From positions 62,001 through 126,000 of the forward strand of contig CDRNVI010000151.1 in assembly GCA_977017575.1 (NCBI GenBank): 64,000 nucleotides of DNA, given 5' to 3'. How positions within the stretch are numbered: position 1 is the stretch's first letter; every line of letters starts with the position of its first letter. Below are positions 39,701 through 51,900 of the stretch, piece after piece. A program made the translations under genes and the position numbers. The stretch comes from Paramoeba atlantica (lineage: Eukaryota; Discosea). The notes below the pieces were generated by a model, which was given only the letters and a program-made list of their open reading frames with translations, was not told the DNA's origin and did not search any database.

Positions 39701-41694
39701 ACTCCGCCATCGTTGTTGTAATCACCTCAGTCAACTCAGACAAGCTGACTGCATCAGAACTTTCATTGCTCATCAAGTCAATCGCTTGACGGATTGGTTT
39801 CAGTGCGTCATACATTTTCTTCGTACCATTATGTCGAGCAGCTGCTTCACCTTTTGTTCCGATTGCACCCTGAGGCATCTCGATAAAGTTGTCGAAAATC
39901 TCCTCATCGTGTCGTTTTTCAATCTTCTTTGATGTTTTCTTGTAGTCTTTTTGAATCTCCTATGCCTTTTCTTCTGGTTGAGGAATCTTCAAATTTCTTC
40001 CGCCAATCAGAATTTTGTCATCTAGATCTTCGTCGACAATATTGTCCTCTTCGAAAAATACGACCAATCCTGGGTAATCTCCATCGTGATCCAAAATCTC
40101 AGCGATATATTCGTTCGCTTCCATCAGAGACTCACCCATAACCGCCGCCTGCATTCGCTCCGCAGCATCTTTTGGTCTTTTCCCTTTCTCCTTTCTCTCT
40201 TCTTCTTTCAGTTTGCGGTAGAGCACTCGAAATTCGTGTTCGTCCATCCTGAGGTGGTCTCCGCCAACAAACAAGAAAGCCAAAGAAAGAAAGAGAGGAG
40301 GAGAGATCCAACGGTCAGGAGAGGAGTAAGGTTTATTTGAAAAGAAAAAGAGTTGGTCCAACAAACAAGAATAAAGCTTATTTGCAAATGGTACCTTCTT
40401 CTGGATAGAACCAATTCCTGAAGATCTGAGAATCCGAAGAACAGATCTCTTTTGTTTTTCTTTTTTTTTTGTTTCATTTTATTACCTTTTATTCTTTTTA
40501 TTTTTAATTTCTTTTTAGTTTTATTATTATGATCATTATTTCTTTTTCTTTCTCATCCTTTCTAATTTCGATTCACAAAATCAATAAACTAATAACTACT
40601 TGGTTATCTACAACAGAAATTGAAGAGAAAAATCTTTCTCGGTGTATTCCTTACCAATTTCAACGTCTCTTTGCTCGCTTAAAGGTTCTTCTTTCCTTTT
40701 TCATTCAGTCAAAAAAAGAAAAGAGAAAAAAGAGAAAAAAGAAAAGAGAGAAAAGAGAGAGAAAAGAGAGAGATGAGAGAGAAAAGAGAGAGAAAAGAAG
40801 AAAGAGAATTGTTGAATAAAAAAGAAAAGAAGAAGAAAAAAAAACTAATTTAATTGAAAAACAAAAAAAAAAAAAAAAAGTTTTCATCAAAAGCGTCAAT
40901 TAATACAAAAGATATTACCCGAAGTTTTGGGTGGGAAGGTTCTGATATTTTTCAGCAACAAGACGCAAATGTACACAGTTTTTTAATATTATTATTATTA
41001 TATTATTTTTATGTATTATTTTATTTATTATTTATTTATTATTTATTATTATGATTTATGTTTATTGAATATTGTTATTGTAAATTAAAATAAGATATTA
41101 CTTGAAGTTTTTGGGGGGAAGGTTCTGATATTTTTCAACAACAAGATGCAAATGTACACAGTTTTTTTTTTGATTATTATTATTATTATTATTTAATTAT
41201 TTGTTATTATTATTCATTTATTATTATTTATTATTATTTATTTATTATTTGTTCTCTCTTTTCAAAATAGAGATTTTGGAGTTTTATTTTTTTTTGTCTA
41301 AACATCATTCCTAAAATAGGAATTGAGACTTGTTTTATTTGATGCTTTAGAAAAGAGTTTTGATCATTATAAAACTTCTAATGTCATTGATACCCTCTTT
41401 CGCGGTAATTTTTTCCATATTTAATGAAAGATTTCTTTAAAAATGAATTCTTTTCTTTAAAACCAAAAAAAAGAAAGAAATCTAAATAATGTTAAATAAA
41501 TAAATAAATAAAATTATAACAAAAAACAAGAACTGTGAGCAATGTAAGGAAATGCAGTTCATGTAGTCACGAAAAGAAAACACCAGAACCATATTTAGAT
41601 TTAAATTTAAATTTTTCTTTTAAAAATGAATTCTTTTCTTTTCACAACAAAACAAAAAATTAAAGAAATCAAAATAATGGTAAATAAATAATGG

Positions 41695-41742
<48 letters not shown>

Positions 41743-44700
41743 ACAAAAAAACAGGAAGTGTGAACAATGTAAGGAAATGCAGTTCGTGTAGTCACGAAAA
41801 GAAAACACCAGAACCATATTTAGATTTAAATTTACCTGTTCGGGGAATTGGTTCTCTTGAAGAAAGTCTTTCTCTTTTTCTTCAACAGGAAAAATTGGAA
41901 GGTGTTTTGTGTTCTGGTAATTTGTTTTTGTTTTGTTTTTTTGTTTTTTTTGATTTCTTTTTTATTATTATTTCTTTATTTTGTTTTGTTTGGTTATCTT
42001 ATTTGATTGGTTATTCTTTATTATTTATTCTTTTTTATTTCTTTATTTGTTCAATCATTCTTTATGAGCCTTTTTCGTTTGTGATTTGTGTAACCATAAA
42101 AAAAAATAGAATGTGACAACCGGTGTGATGCAGATTTAGGAATTCAAATTTCCTCAGTCCCAACTGTCTTAACTCTCTCTCTTCGGTTTGTTCTTTTCAA
42201 GAAAAACTTTTATTCAATAAATAATAAATAAATAACAGATAATAAATAAATAAGAGAAATAAATAAATAAGAGATAATAGATAATAAATAATAAATTAAT
42301 AACTAAATAAATAAATAAATAAATAAATAATAAACAAAACAAAAAAGGCGGTTTGATTACGACACAATAACATGGAGAAGAGTAAAGCTAGGACATCGAG
42401 TCTCTTTTCCATTCTCATTGGATATGTCCCCTTTCATCACAACTGAAACAAAAACTTCTTCTTCTTCTTCTTCAAATGAAAAAGAGAATTATATCTATGA
42501 ACTTTTTGGTGTTTTGATCCATTCTGGTGGTGCTATGGGAGGTCATTATTATTCTTTTATGAGAGATCTCGAGAGTGGTTTGAGTTTCTTTTTTTTCATT
42601 TTTTTTTTGTTATGATCATTTGTTTATCTCATCTTCCTTAAACAAAATAACTAAAAAATGATTTTTACAAAAATAATAATTAAAAATAATAAAAATAGGA
42701 AAATGGTTGTCTTTTGATGATGCAAATGTGCGGCTCATTTCTGAGGAAGATATTGAGGTAAACAACCAAACAAACAAACAAACAAAAAAAAAATACAATT
42801 CTTTTCTTCATTCAAATTGATTCCATCCATCAACAATTTTAATAATAATAAGAAGAAGAAGAAGAAGAATAATAATAATAACCATTTTTTCATTTCTTCA
42901 AAAGAGCGCATTTGGAACAAGCGAAGGATCAAAAGGGAGCAGCATCACAGGAGGGGGGACGACAACAGAAGCGGGGAGAAAACCTGGTCGGAGAATGGGG
43001 TGTGCTTATATGTTGGTTTATCATCTTCGTCACAAGATTCCCAAGAAGATGTCTTCTCCTCAGGTTTTTTTTTTGTTTTGTTTTTTTTTTTTTGTTTTTT
43101 TTTTTTTTGTTTTTTTTTTTTTGTTTTTTTTTTTTTGTTTTTTTTTTTTTTGTTTTTTTTGTTTTTGTTTTTTTGTTTTTTTGTTTTTGTTTTTAAATGA
43201 ATGTAAAATTTGAGGAAAAATTTATTCACAAGATAAAAAAAATAGTATCCACCTGATGTGATGTCTGAAGTGAAAGAAGAGAATTCGGTCTTTGAAAAAG
43301 AAAAAGAGGAATATGAAATTCGCCGTGATACTGTTCATGTTTGTTCCAAAAAAAAAACTTATTTATATCATTAATTATCCATACATACTTATTCTAATAA
43401 AACAACAGTTGAAAGTGTTTGTTACGGGGAAAGAAAGAGAGAGAATTGTGGGAGTTTATAATAAACGAACCGTGAAAGAAGGAATTACTGAAATGTATAA
43501 GGATTGTGCCCAAAATGATCTGATTGATCCTGATTTGGTTTGTTTTTCATTTTGTCGTTTGATTTTTTTATTTGAAAAACTGTTTTTCTTTTTGATGGTT
43601 CAAATCAAATAATAAGAGAAGAATGATTAAAAATGATTTTTTTAAAAAAAAAATTAATTCAATCATTAATAATAATTTATTAATAATAAACAGACTCCAC
43701 AAGATTGTGTGAGATTAAGGGACTATAATGCATCAACCAACACCCCAGGAAAAGCATACAATTCTTCAGATGATCGAAATATCCTTCAGGCTGGATTTGT
43801 TTCTATGCGTACTTTCTTACTTGAAGTATTTCTCATCTTTTTCTCTCTCTCTCTCTTTATTTTAATTTTTTTAATTTCACAATTGAATATTCTTATTAAA
43901 TATTCTTTTCATTTTCTTTTTAACCAATTTGATTGAGAAACAAAATGTTAACTTTTAATTCAAAGGTAAAAGGAAAAGATGAAGATTTTCCAGAAGTTCA
44001 AGCACCACAAGTAACAATTAAAGTCCGAAAATACAATGAATCGGGTGACTCTCTTGATCCCATTATTATTCTCTCTCTTCCTTCGGACGCTCCTCTCCTT
44101 CTCCTTCGAGGTAATATTTTTGTTTAATATTTTTGAGTGTACATCAACTATTTTAGAGAAAGAGAGAAAAGATAAACAGATTTTCATCTTTTTTTCATTT
44201 CATTTTTTCAACAAATTTCCATTTTTTAATTATTTCTTATTTATTTTTTAAACTACCAACATATTCATAGAAACATTGGCGGAAAATAAAGACATCAATA
44301 TCCCAGTTGCAAAACAGAGACTCGTTCGTATTCGAGAGAACGATTGCAGTACCGAAACTATTGCGGTTTTGTTTTTGTTTTTGTTTTTGTTTTTGTTGGT
44401 TGATTCAGAAGATTTTAATAGAGAGAAAATAGGGTTGTGATGAGATGACTCTTGAGTCTCTTGGAATTGGATTTGCATTTTCGGTATATGTTGAATCCAT
44501 TCTTGAAGGAAAACCCTCAGGTTTTATTTTTACCTCTCTTTTTTCTTCTTCTTCTGCACCTTTTTTCTTGTTGTTCTCATGCTAGGTATTCCCAATAGGA
44601 CTTTTAGAGTACCTCGAAGGACAAAAGCACATTATTGAAATCCAATACAGTAATGATACTGATAAACAAAAAGATCAAGGAATGAAAATTCTTCTTATTG

Positions 44701-46298
44701 ATGATCGAAAGACAATTCGTGAGCTTAAAGGAGCTCTTTCAGCTGAAACTGGTGTTGCAACAAACAAGGTTTTCTTTTTCTTGTTGCTTTTTTTAGTTGA
44801 TTCTACGACTCAGTCTTTGGTCCATTCTTAAACATTGTGAAATCAGTTTTTGTTGTGCCGAAGAGGACTCAAGGCTGAGTATAAAAATGGTGATTTGAGA
44901 TTATGTGATGCAGGTCAGATCATCTTTCTCCTCCCTCTCTTTGTCCAAAGTTCTTGTCTTTAATTAAAACATCAGATATCTTCAGTGGAATGCAACTCTC
45001 TATGATTGCTGGGCAACCACTGGGCAGTAATCAATATAAATTCAAAGTTTTCCTCTACAACCCACCAAAAGAATCACCCAAAAAATCCGAGGAACTTTTG
45101 CCATCACCATCACCTCCGCCCACAACGACACCTTCTCCATCTCCAGCAGATGGGTCACCAGGAGGACCTCCCCCACCACCAAGTGGACCTCCTCCGCCGC
45201 CTAGTGGACCCCCTCCACCACCAATTGGAGGTGTTGCGGCGAAATCTCTCGAGTTTACTATGTTGGGTGAGGCGGTTATTGATATTGGAATGACTGTTGA
45301 TGAAGTGAGGAATGAGATGAGATCTCAAGAGTATGGCGAGAAGGTTCCTCAGTTTTTCAGACTTCGAGAAAAATGTACGTTTTATTTTTCTCTCTTTTCC
45401 TTTCCTCTTTTTTTCTTTCTTTCTTTCTTTTCTCTTCCTTATTCTTTTGTTTCTCTTATTCACGAGTGTCAAAAAAGTGGGACAACAAATGGGTCAAGTA
45501 TTGAAAGGAGGGGCATTATTTGGTTCACACTACAAAAACATGAGGAGTGGAATGGAACTTGCCGTCCAAGGTCTCTCTTCAGATGACCACCTCGGCCCAG
45601 AAGATCTCCTGGTTTCTGCTCGTCAGGTTTCTTTTCATTCATCGTTACACAGAATTTCAACTTTTTGTATTCATCCTTTTGGATGCAGTGGTTGCCAGAA
45701 GATTGGAAATTAGGAGATAGAATCGAAGAAATTGTTTTGGAGGATACAGCGACAGTACAAGATTTGAAAGAGCGCTTCTCTTTAATCTTTGATATCCCTC
45801 TTGCATTCATTGCCATAGCTCGTCCTGGTCGTGCGATCTCTCCTTTCCAGGTAAAACTTTTGAGAGTCAGAGAAATGAAAAAAAAGAAACTCACCTTTTG
45901 GAGGATAGGTTGCAACAGCAAACTGGGACCCAATGGAAGATCTGATCTTGACAGGATCACCTTGGTACATGAAGGTCTTTTTCTTTTTCAAAAAAAAAAA
46001 TCAAAATGAATCAAGCTCTTAACTGAAAAAAAAAAATAGAGTGGAGATGCAATTGTTGTCAAGGATCGCCGTCATAAAGATAAACATGAGGTGGTTTTTT
46101 TAAAAACTTATTCCAAATTATCCTTTCAACAACAACAAAAAAAAATTCAAATCAGATCTTGTTTGTTTGAGGTCTTGTTAATTAACAAAGGCAAAACAGA
46201 TTCCAGTTTCAATGATGAGAGAGACAGGAGTCACAATTACCACTGATTTTGAAGAACAACTTCGACTTGCTGAACAACTCTCTCTTGCTGAACAATAA
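36796..46298 (+). CDS. Ubiquitin carboxyl-terminal hydrolase, USP40/USP47-like
   Basis: Cysteine protease that removes ubiquitin from proteins. ATG at 36796 starts a Pro-rich leader (MAAPPPPPPPGPGGK). About 20 exons end at TAA 46296-46298. Catalytic Cys box: GSTCYMNSLLQALYMTPSFR (38145-38220), preceded by HGHAGLFNQ. Further blocks: IPYQFQRLFARLK (40630-40684), SFGWEGSDIFQQQDAN (40911-40980), ELRLVLFDALEKSFDHYKTS (41330-41385), a CxxC ribbon (CSSCSHEKKTPEPYLDLNL), DADLGIQISSVPTVLTLSLR, His box LIHSGGAMGGHYYSF (about 42510) and WLSFDDANV (42705). The C-terminal half has ubiquitin-like segments (QVTIKVRKYNESGD, DDRKTIRELKGALSAETGVA) and a PPPPPSGPPPPP tract. It ends in TDFEEQLRLAEQLSLAEQ. The second intron (38234-40615) hosts a mobile element, and decayed exon duplicates sit in three introns. 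Confidence 0.85.
37107..37440. repeat. Four tandem copies of an exon segment, last one used
   Basis: An approximately 45-bp block (core TCAGAAARCTC..CGACAAGAACACCTGCTAT) occurs at 37107-37150, 37195-37240, 37267-37310 and 37391-37440, separated by AAATAAAAT-type filler. Only the last copy keeps the frame and splice sites needed to join HGHAGLFNQ downstream; the others drift into stops. Confidence 0.75.
38461..40450. mobile_element. Inverted-repeat mobile element in a USP intron
   Basis: About 2 kb with long inverted repeats. The stretch 38475-38643 matches the complement of 40262-40400, including GAAGGTACCATTTGCAAATA and CTGACCGTTGGATCTC. A second block, 38708-38779 (AGATCTGTTCTTCGGATTCT...), matches the complement of 40385-40449. 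A nested unit 38461-38707 is itself bounded by inverted GTAATTGGAGAAAGAAGAAG ends. GGTACC marks each junction (38483, 38680, 38765, 40390). The layout suggests one element inserted next to or into a related one. The interior carries a broken minus-strand ORF. Confidence 0.75.
38752..40247 (-). pseudogene. Element-encoded protein with RGG box, interrupted
   Basis: Minus-strand reading frame inside the inverted-repeat element, from the ATG at 40247. It is interrupted by one TAG (39958-39960) with the same frame continuing to 39474. A frame change near 39480-39510 then leads into a second part ending 38752. The first part is charged and helical. The second begins NTQEALRALSRERTDYSRF and carries a GRGGRGRGGRGGRGRGG box, typical of nucleic-acid binding. 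I do not recognise a family. Stop plus frameshift means decay, or recoding as in some retroelements. Confidence 0.5.
40911..41169. repeat. Duplicated USP exon, second copy dead
   Basis: The exon encoding DITRSFGWEGSDIFQQQDAN (40911-40985) recurs at 41094-41169 at about 90% identity by eye. The second copy has a TGA and a frame change, so it lies in the intron as a pseudo-exon. Confidence 0.85.
41430..41838. repeat. Tandem duplication containing a USP exon, first copy dead
   Basis: A unit of about 200 bp is present twice (41430-41612 and 41612-41838). Each copy contains filler with TTTAAAAATGAATTCTTTTC and the start of the CxxC-ribbon exon. The first exon copy (41531-41611) carries a TGA after splicing phase is applied. 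The second (41752 on) is the used exon. Confidence 0.85.
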
Positions 46299-46305
46299 AA
46301 TTGTT

Positions 46306-47514
46306 TTAGAGAGAAAAGAGGAAAACCATAAAACTCATAAAGTTTATAATTCGAAAAATATCTATGGAGCGACTGAAGTTGGAGTTGAAAGTGAAGGGGG
46401 AGAGGAGGATGAAGAAGAGGAAGAAGAAGAAGAAGAGGAAGGAGATGAGTCAGAAGGTGGGAGCTGACGAAAGATGGATTCAACATGTGGATCAGATTGG
46501 TTCCGTTGGAGAAGCCATTTTCGAAGACTCGTCAAATAGTCTATATTTTTTCCAGAAGGCCCTGTATTTGAATTTGAGAAATTTGAGAAATAATTCCTTT
46601 CTTTGTTCTTTCTTCTATTTTTTTTCCAGAAATCATTCCCACCAAAAAAAAAAAAGAAGAACCTCGAGCAATTGCGATCCGTGAGGCAATCACAGAGTCT
46701 TCAACATATCCAGTATAAGATTGATTTGATTGAGCTAAAAAGAAGAAGAGAAAAATTAAGTTTTTCAAAGAAAGAATGTTCTTGTTTGACTCAAAGAACA
46801 AAAAAGAAGAAAGAAAAGAAAAAAAAAAACACACATCGAAAAAATAAAACAACAAACCCTGAGAAAAATAAACAATCGCCTTTCCAAACTGTTTTGTTCC
46901 ATCCAAAGAATAAACTTGTGTGGCAGTTCGAGTATAGCCATTCTTTTCCCGAAAATCAAGCATTGGAAGAATCTTTTCCAATTTTTTGAGCCGATAACAC
47001 ATCCCAACAACAGAACCATTCTCCTCCTTCTTGTGAATGTGGTGGATATCTGGATGATCATCTCTCAAAAGAACAACAACATATCCTGGCTCTTCTGGGA
47101 CTCCCCTGTTATTTTGTTTTCTTTTAATTTACTTGTTTTATTCTCTCTCTCTCTCTCTGGTTAGTTTTTTCTTCTTTTTCTTTCTATTTTCTGTTTATTT
47201 TCCTGTTCATCACGAGAAAGAGAGAGAAAAACATGAGGACCGGTGATCAATAGAATGTTGCCAAAATCGCCGATTAAAACCCTGAATTTTTGCAGGAAAG
47301 CTTTCGAGAATCTCTTCTTCATCACAAGGAGGTTTCCAGACTGTACCAACCAAAGAAATCAAAAAAAAAACTCGAACCATTCAAAAAAAAAATGAAAAAC
47401 TGAACCAATAGAACCGTATCCAAAGACAAGTTCAATCCCAGAATACTCAACAGAGGGATCAACACTGGCAGTGGTCCAGCACCCATCTGGAATCTTTCCC
47501 CATTCTGAACTCAT
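46306..47514 (-). CDS. ChaC-like gamma-glutamylcyclotransferase
   Basis: Cleaves the gamma-glutamyl group of glutathione to give 5-oxoproline and Cys-Gly; cytosolic. Five exons starting 47514-47406, 47340-47241 and 47105-46858, then about 46730-46655 and about 46558-46306. Exon 1 to 2 gives VFGYGSIVWKP, the family's substrate-loop motif YGSLIW; exon 2 to 3 gives RRFWQHSIDHRGVPEEPG. Then DFREKNGYTRTATQVY holds the Glu equivalent to the catalytic acid. The final exons give GYVEDSVIASRIAIARGPSG and KNIDYLTSLRKW. A Ser-rich C-terminal tail follows. Its stop (46306) is 7 bp from the stop of the convergent USP gene, so the two 3' UTRs must overlap. Start chosen as the first ATG in frame (MSSEWGKIPDG). 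Confidence 0.88.
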
Positions 47515-47690
47515 CACAAATCCCAAACAAGAACAAACAAGAACAAACAAGAACAAACAAGAACAACTGAGAACAACTGAGAACAAAAAAAAAGAAAACA
47601 CTTTTCGCAAAACGAAAAATGTCGTCGAAAAATCGTGAGAGGTTTCTGACTTTCTGATTAACTCAAAAATAAGCCTTCTTTCTCACAAAT

Positions 47691-47763
47691 GCTTTCGTGG
47701 CTCAGTCGGTAGAGCGTCAGTCTCATAATCTGAAGGTCGTGAGTTCGATCCTCACCGAGAGCA
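47691..47763 (+). tRNA. tRNA-Met(CAU), elongator type
   Basis: A full 73-nt cloverleaf without intron. Acceptor stem GCTTTCG/CGAGAGC (one G-T pair), D arm GCTCAGTCGGTAGAGC, anticodon stem TCAGT/TCTGA (one G-T pair) with loop CTCATAA, anticodon CAT at 47724-47726, T arm GTGAGTTCGATCCTCAC. A and B boxes fit Pol III promoters. A T run right after (47764-47773) is the expected terminator. Discriminator base A. Confidence 0.95.
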
Positions 47764-47883
47764 TATTTTTTTTCATTTTTTCATTTTTTCTTTTTTCGTT
47801 TTCGTTTTTTTGCAACAATCTCTTTTTTCAAGTTTTCTTTTTCTAAATTGTGAATTGTTCAAAGCAAAATTTTGAGGGGAAAG

Positions 47884-48583
47884 TTATATTTTTTGTGGAA
47901 GTTTGTCACTCTTTTGGTTCAATTCATTCCTCTTTTCTTTTTTTCTTTTGTTTTTGTTTTTGTTTTTCTTCTTGTTTTCTTCTTGCTTTGTTTCCTCGTT
48001 TTGGTTCATCTTGTTTTCTTGTGGAGGTCCTCCTCGGTTGTCTTCTTCCACAAGAAATGAATAAATCACATAAACGACGAGAATGGAATTTACCACAACA
48101 ACCCCAACCACAGCCGCAGCAACTAAAAAAGAGATTTGTCAAAAACTGAAAGAGAGGAGGAAGAAAAGAGAGAGAGAGAGAGAGAAAAGACAAACCTTTT
48201 CTTTGAAAATCAGAAAAAGAAGATGGGAGAAAGTTCAAAGTTGCCAAGACAGCAGCAATTGGGAGAAGGAACATTGAAATTGCGACAAACGCCAACTTTC
48301 GAATGACTTTGAGATTTTCTGGTTTTGATTTGAGAATATTCCAACCAGATCGCAAATCAGTTTGCTTTGGATCATCTTCAGAAGGAGGAGGGAAAATAGA
48401 TAAAGACACTTTGTAAGGAACCGACACGGGGACTGAGACAGGAGGGACTAGAGAAGGGGTGGGGAGAAACCCTTGAACAATTTTCTTCTGTTCCTCAGTC
48501 TGTTTGAGAACAACTGGCGGTTGTTGTTCATCATCTTCAATTGTTTGTGGTTCTTCTTTTTTTCCCTTCCTTTTTCTTCCCAT
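47884..48583 (-). CDS. VMA21-like V-ATPase assembly factor
   Basis: Small ER membrane protein needed to assemble the V-ATPase membrane sector. Two exons, 48583-48196 and 48122-47884, joined in phase 1; 208 aa. Transmembrane helix 1: VIRKLAFVAISMFLLPIAAV; helix 2: VAAAVVGVVVVNSILVVYVI, followed by YSFLVEED, the arrangement typical of VMA21. The N-terminus is a 90-residue basic/proline-rich extension. The C-terminus is an unusual Lys/Asn-rich tail (KKNKNKNKRKK) instead of the short dilysine retrieval signal known from yeast. Starts 328 bp from PRP8 in head-to-head orientation. Confidence 0.8.
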
Positions 48584-48910
48584 TCTCACACTCCAACAAC
48601 AACAAAAAAAAAAGAAAAAAGAAATGGTGTCTTTCGAGAAAAGCTCGAAAATGGACACCATTTTTTTCGAAACGAAAAACTAACTTTTCAACATAGCCTT
48701 TTTTGAAAAGTAGTAAAGTACTTTTTATTATGTAGGTCATTTTAAAAAGTAAAAGTAAAATAAAGGATTATTTGATCAAGAAAATCAAGCATAAAATGCT
48801 TATGAAAAAGACAACCCTTAAAAGTAACTGTAGTACGAACGACTTTTTCGTTTCTTTTCTTTTCTGTTCTCTTGTGTTTGGACCGTGTTTGGTTTTTCTG
48901 GTGTGAAACC
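48584..48910. promoter_or_regulatory. Shared VMA21/PRP8 intergenic promoter region
   Basis: 327 bp between divergent start codons; it must carry both promoters. T/A-rich with TATTATG and AAAGTAAAAGTAAAATAAAG stretches. No recognised factor site. Confidence 0.4.
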
Positions 48911-51900
48911 ATGAGTTTTCCTCCACCGGGTATCTTCCCCCAACCTGGTCAACAACAACAACAACAACAACCCCCACCTCCTCACCTTCAACAACAACAA
49001 CAACAACCCCCACCACCCTCTCATCAACCACCACCGCCAAAACAAGAACCCCCCCCTCACTTTACGAAAGATTTGTTAGAAGAAAAGAAAAAGAAATGGG
49101 CGCAACTCAACGCAAAACGTTATTGTGACAAAAGAAAGTTTGGATACGTTGAACCACAGAAGGAAGACATGCCCCCTCAACATCTTCGAAAGATCATTAA
49201 AGATCATGGGGATATGTCAGCAAAGAAATTTCGCCACGACAAACGAGTTTACCTGGGTGCTTTAAAGTATGTTCCTCATGCCATTTTTAAATTGTTGGAG
49301 AATATGCCTATGCCTTGGGAAGAAGTTCGAGATGTAAACGTTTTGTATCACATGACTGGTGCGATCACATTTGTCAATGAGATTCCTTGGGTTGTCGAGC
49401 CGATTTATATCGCCCAATGGGGAACAATGTGGATGATGATGCGAAAAGAAAAGCGAGATCGTCGCCACTTTAAGAGAATGCGGTTCCCCCCTTTTGATGA
49501 TGAAGAACCTCCCCTTGACTATGGTGAAAACATTTTAGATATTGAACCTGTTGAGGGAATACAAATGGAGTTGGACCCTGATGAAGATGAGCCTGTTTAT
49601 GAATGGTTTTATGATCACCAACCTCTCAAGCGCTCAAAATTAGTCAATGGCCCAAGCTACAAGCGATGGAAATTGACTGTTCCCATCATGTCCACTTTAT
49701 ATCGATTGGCTGGGCAACTTTTGAGTGATCTGACGGACCCAAATTACTTTTATTTATTCGATTTGAAATCTTTCTTCACTGCAAAAGCGTTGAATATGGC
49801 GATCCCTGGAGGTCCCAAGTTCGAGCCACTTTTTCGCGATATTGAAGCTCAAGATGAAGATTGGAATGAGTTCAACGATATTCACAAAATTATTATTCGA
49901 CACCCAATCCGGACTGAATCTCGTATTGCGTTTCCCTTCCTTTACAATGATCGACCTCGCAAAGTATTCGTGACCCCTTATCATCATCCATTGGTCTGTT
50001 ACATGAAGACTGAGGATCCAAACCTTCCTGCCTTCTTCTGGGACCCTTTAATTAACCCAATCCCTGGTATGAAGTCATCACGGGCACTTACAGAATTTGA
50101 GGAAGAACTTCTTGAGGGTGAAGAAGATGATTTCAGCCTTCCAGAGGACGTCGAACCTTTCTTAATTGATACACCTTTGTTTTCTGGCAACACAGCGGCT
50201 GGGATTGCTCTCTACTGGGCTCCTCATCCTTTTAATGAGCGTACAGGCCATATGCGACGAGCGTTGGATATTCCTTTGGTGAAACCGTGGTTCCTTGAAA
50301 GGTGTCCTCCAAACCAACCTGTTAAAGTCCGAGTGAGTTATCAAAAACTTCTCAAGTGTTATGTCCACAATTGCTTAAAGAAGAGACCTCCGAAGTCTTT
50401 GAAGAGAAGAGCTTTGTTCAAATCACTCAAAGTAACAAAGTTCTTCCAGACAACTGAAATTGATTGGGTGGAGGCTGGACTTCAAGTTTGTCGACAAGGG
50501 TATAACATGTTGAATCTTTTGATCCACCGAAAGAATTTGAACTATCTTCACTTGGATTATAACTTTATGTTGAAACCCATCAAGACACTGACTACGAAAG
50601 AAAGAAAGAAGTCTCGATTTGGGAATGCGTTCCATCTCTGCAGAGAGATCCTTCGTTTGACCAAATTTGTTGTTGATTCGTATGTCCAATATCGTCTTGG
50701 GAATCTCGATGCTTACCAATTAGCTGATGGTCTCCAATATATCTTTGCTCATGTTGGACATTTAACGGGAATGTATAGGTATAAATATCGATTGATGAGA
50801 CAAATTCGAATGTGTTTCGACCCGGAGACGCCCGTTATGATGGCGAACGGTACAACCAAAGCAATCAAGGATGTCGAGGTTGGCGAGGAGGTGATGGGCG
50901 ACACGTTAACGTCACGAAAGGTTGTTGCCAAGGCAGATGGTCTTGCGCAAATGTACCGTGTTACTTACGATAACAAAGGGGACAAATCTGCGTGGGATGA
51001 CGAGGGTTCGAGCTCATCGTTTGTCTGCAACGGGCCGCATCAGCTCGTTGTTATTGTCAAGTCCGACTTGCACATCGATACCACCACAGATATCCTACGC
51101 GTCACGTACTGCAAGATGGTCCAGGATGATAATCTTGGTTTTGAGGTGCCACTTCTTACTGCCCTGCAGTTCGCCGTCAACCCACATGCATATGACATGG
51201 AGCCCAACGCAAAAGCCAAGGCCAAGGTTGCCGCTGAAACCAAGGCTCATGAGCTTCAGGTCCTGGGTTACAAAACCGCCCTGACCCACCTGGCCAAACA
51301 AGGGCAATTTCGTGTGCTCGTGCCCAAGGCAAACCGACCGGAGGGTGCGGATGCCAAGGACTTCGCCTTCACCTACTCGTACAATCGCACTGGGGGCCAG
51401 TACTATTTGACCAGAGAGAAGGCTGTTGCTGCGAGCGAGAAGTTTTTTGCCTCATGCAAGGCGGAATTGGTGTGGGAACCCACAGTCGAGCAGTGGTTGC
51501 GTTTCGAGGAACAGTATCCGAGGCGTGCTAAAAAGTGCAAGATGGTTCGTGTTGGCCGTCCATCCGCAATCACGAATCCACCTGTGAAACTCTTGTCAGA
51601 TCTCGTGCGCGAGTCGATCAAGCAGGTTGCGGACAATCACGGACCACAGCCAAAAGTGAGTTTGGAGAACGCCATTCCCAAGCTGGCTTTCCTCGTTGGC
51701 GTGTGGCTTGGTGCTGGTCACAACAAGTCACCGTCAATCTACATGGTCTTAAATGAGGAGACCAGGTCCTTCTACAATGGATTGCAGCAAATTACCGACG
51801 ACCTTGGTCTCACTATTGGAAAGCGCACCATGAGCAACGATCCAAAGCATGCCCACCTCTGCCACGAGTGGTATGTGACATTCTCCTCTGCGAGTAAATC

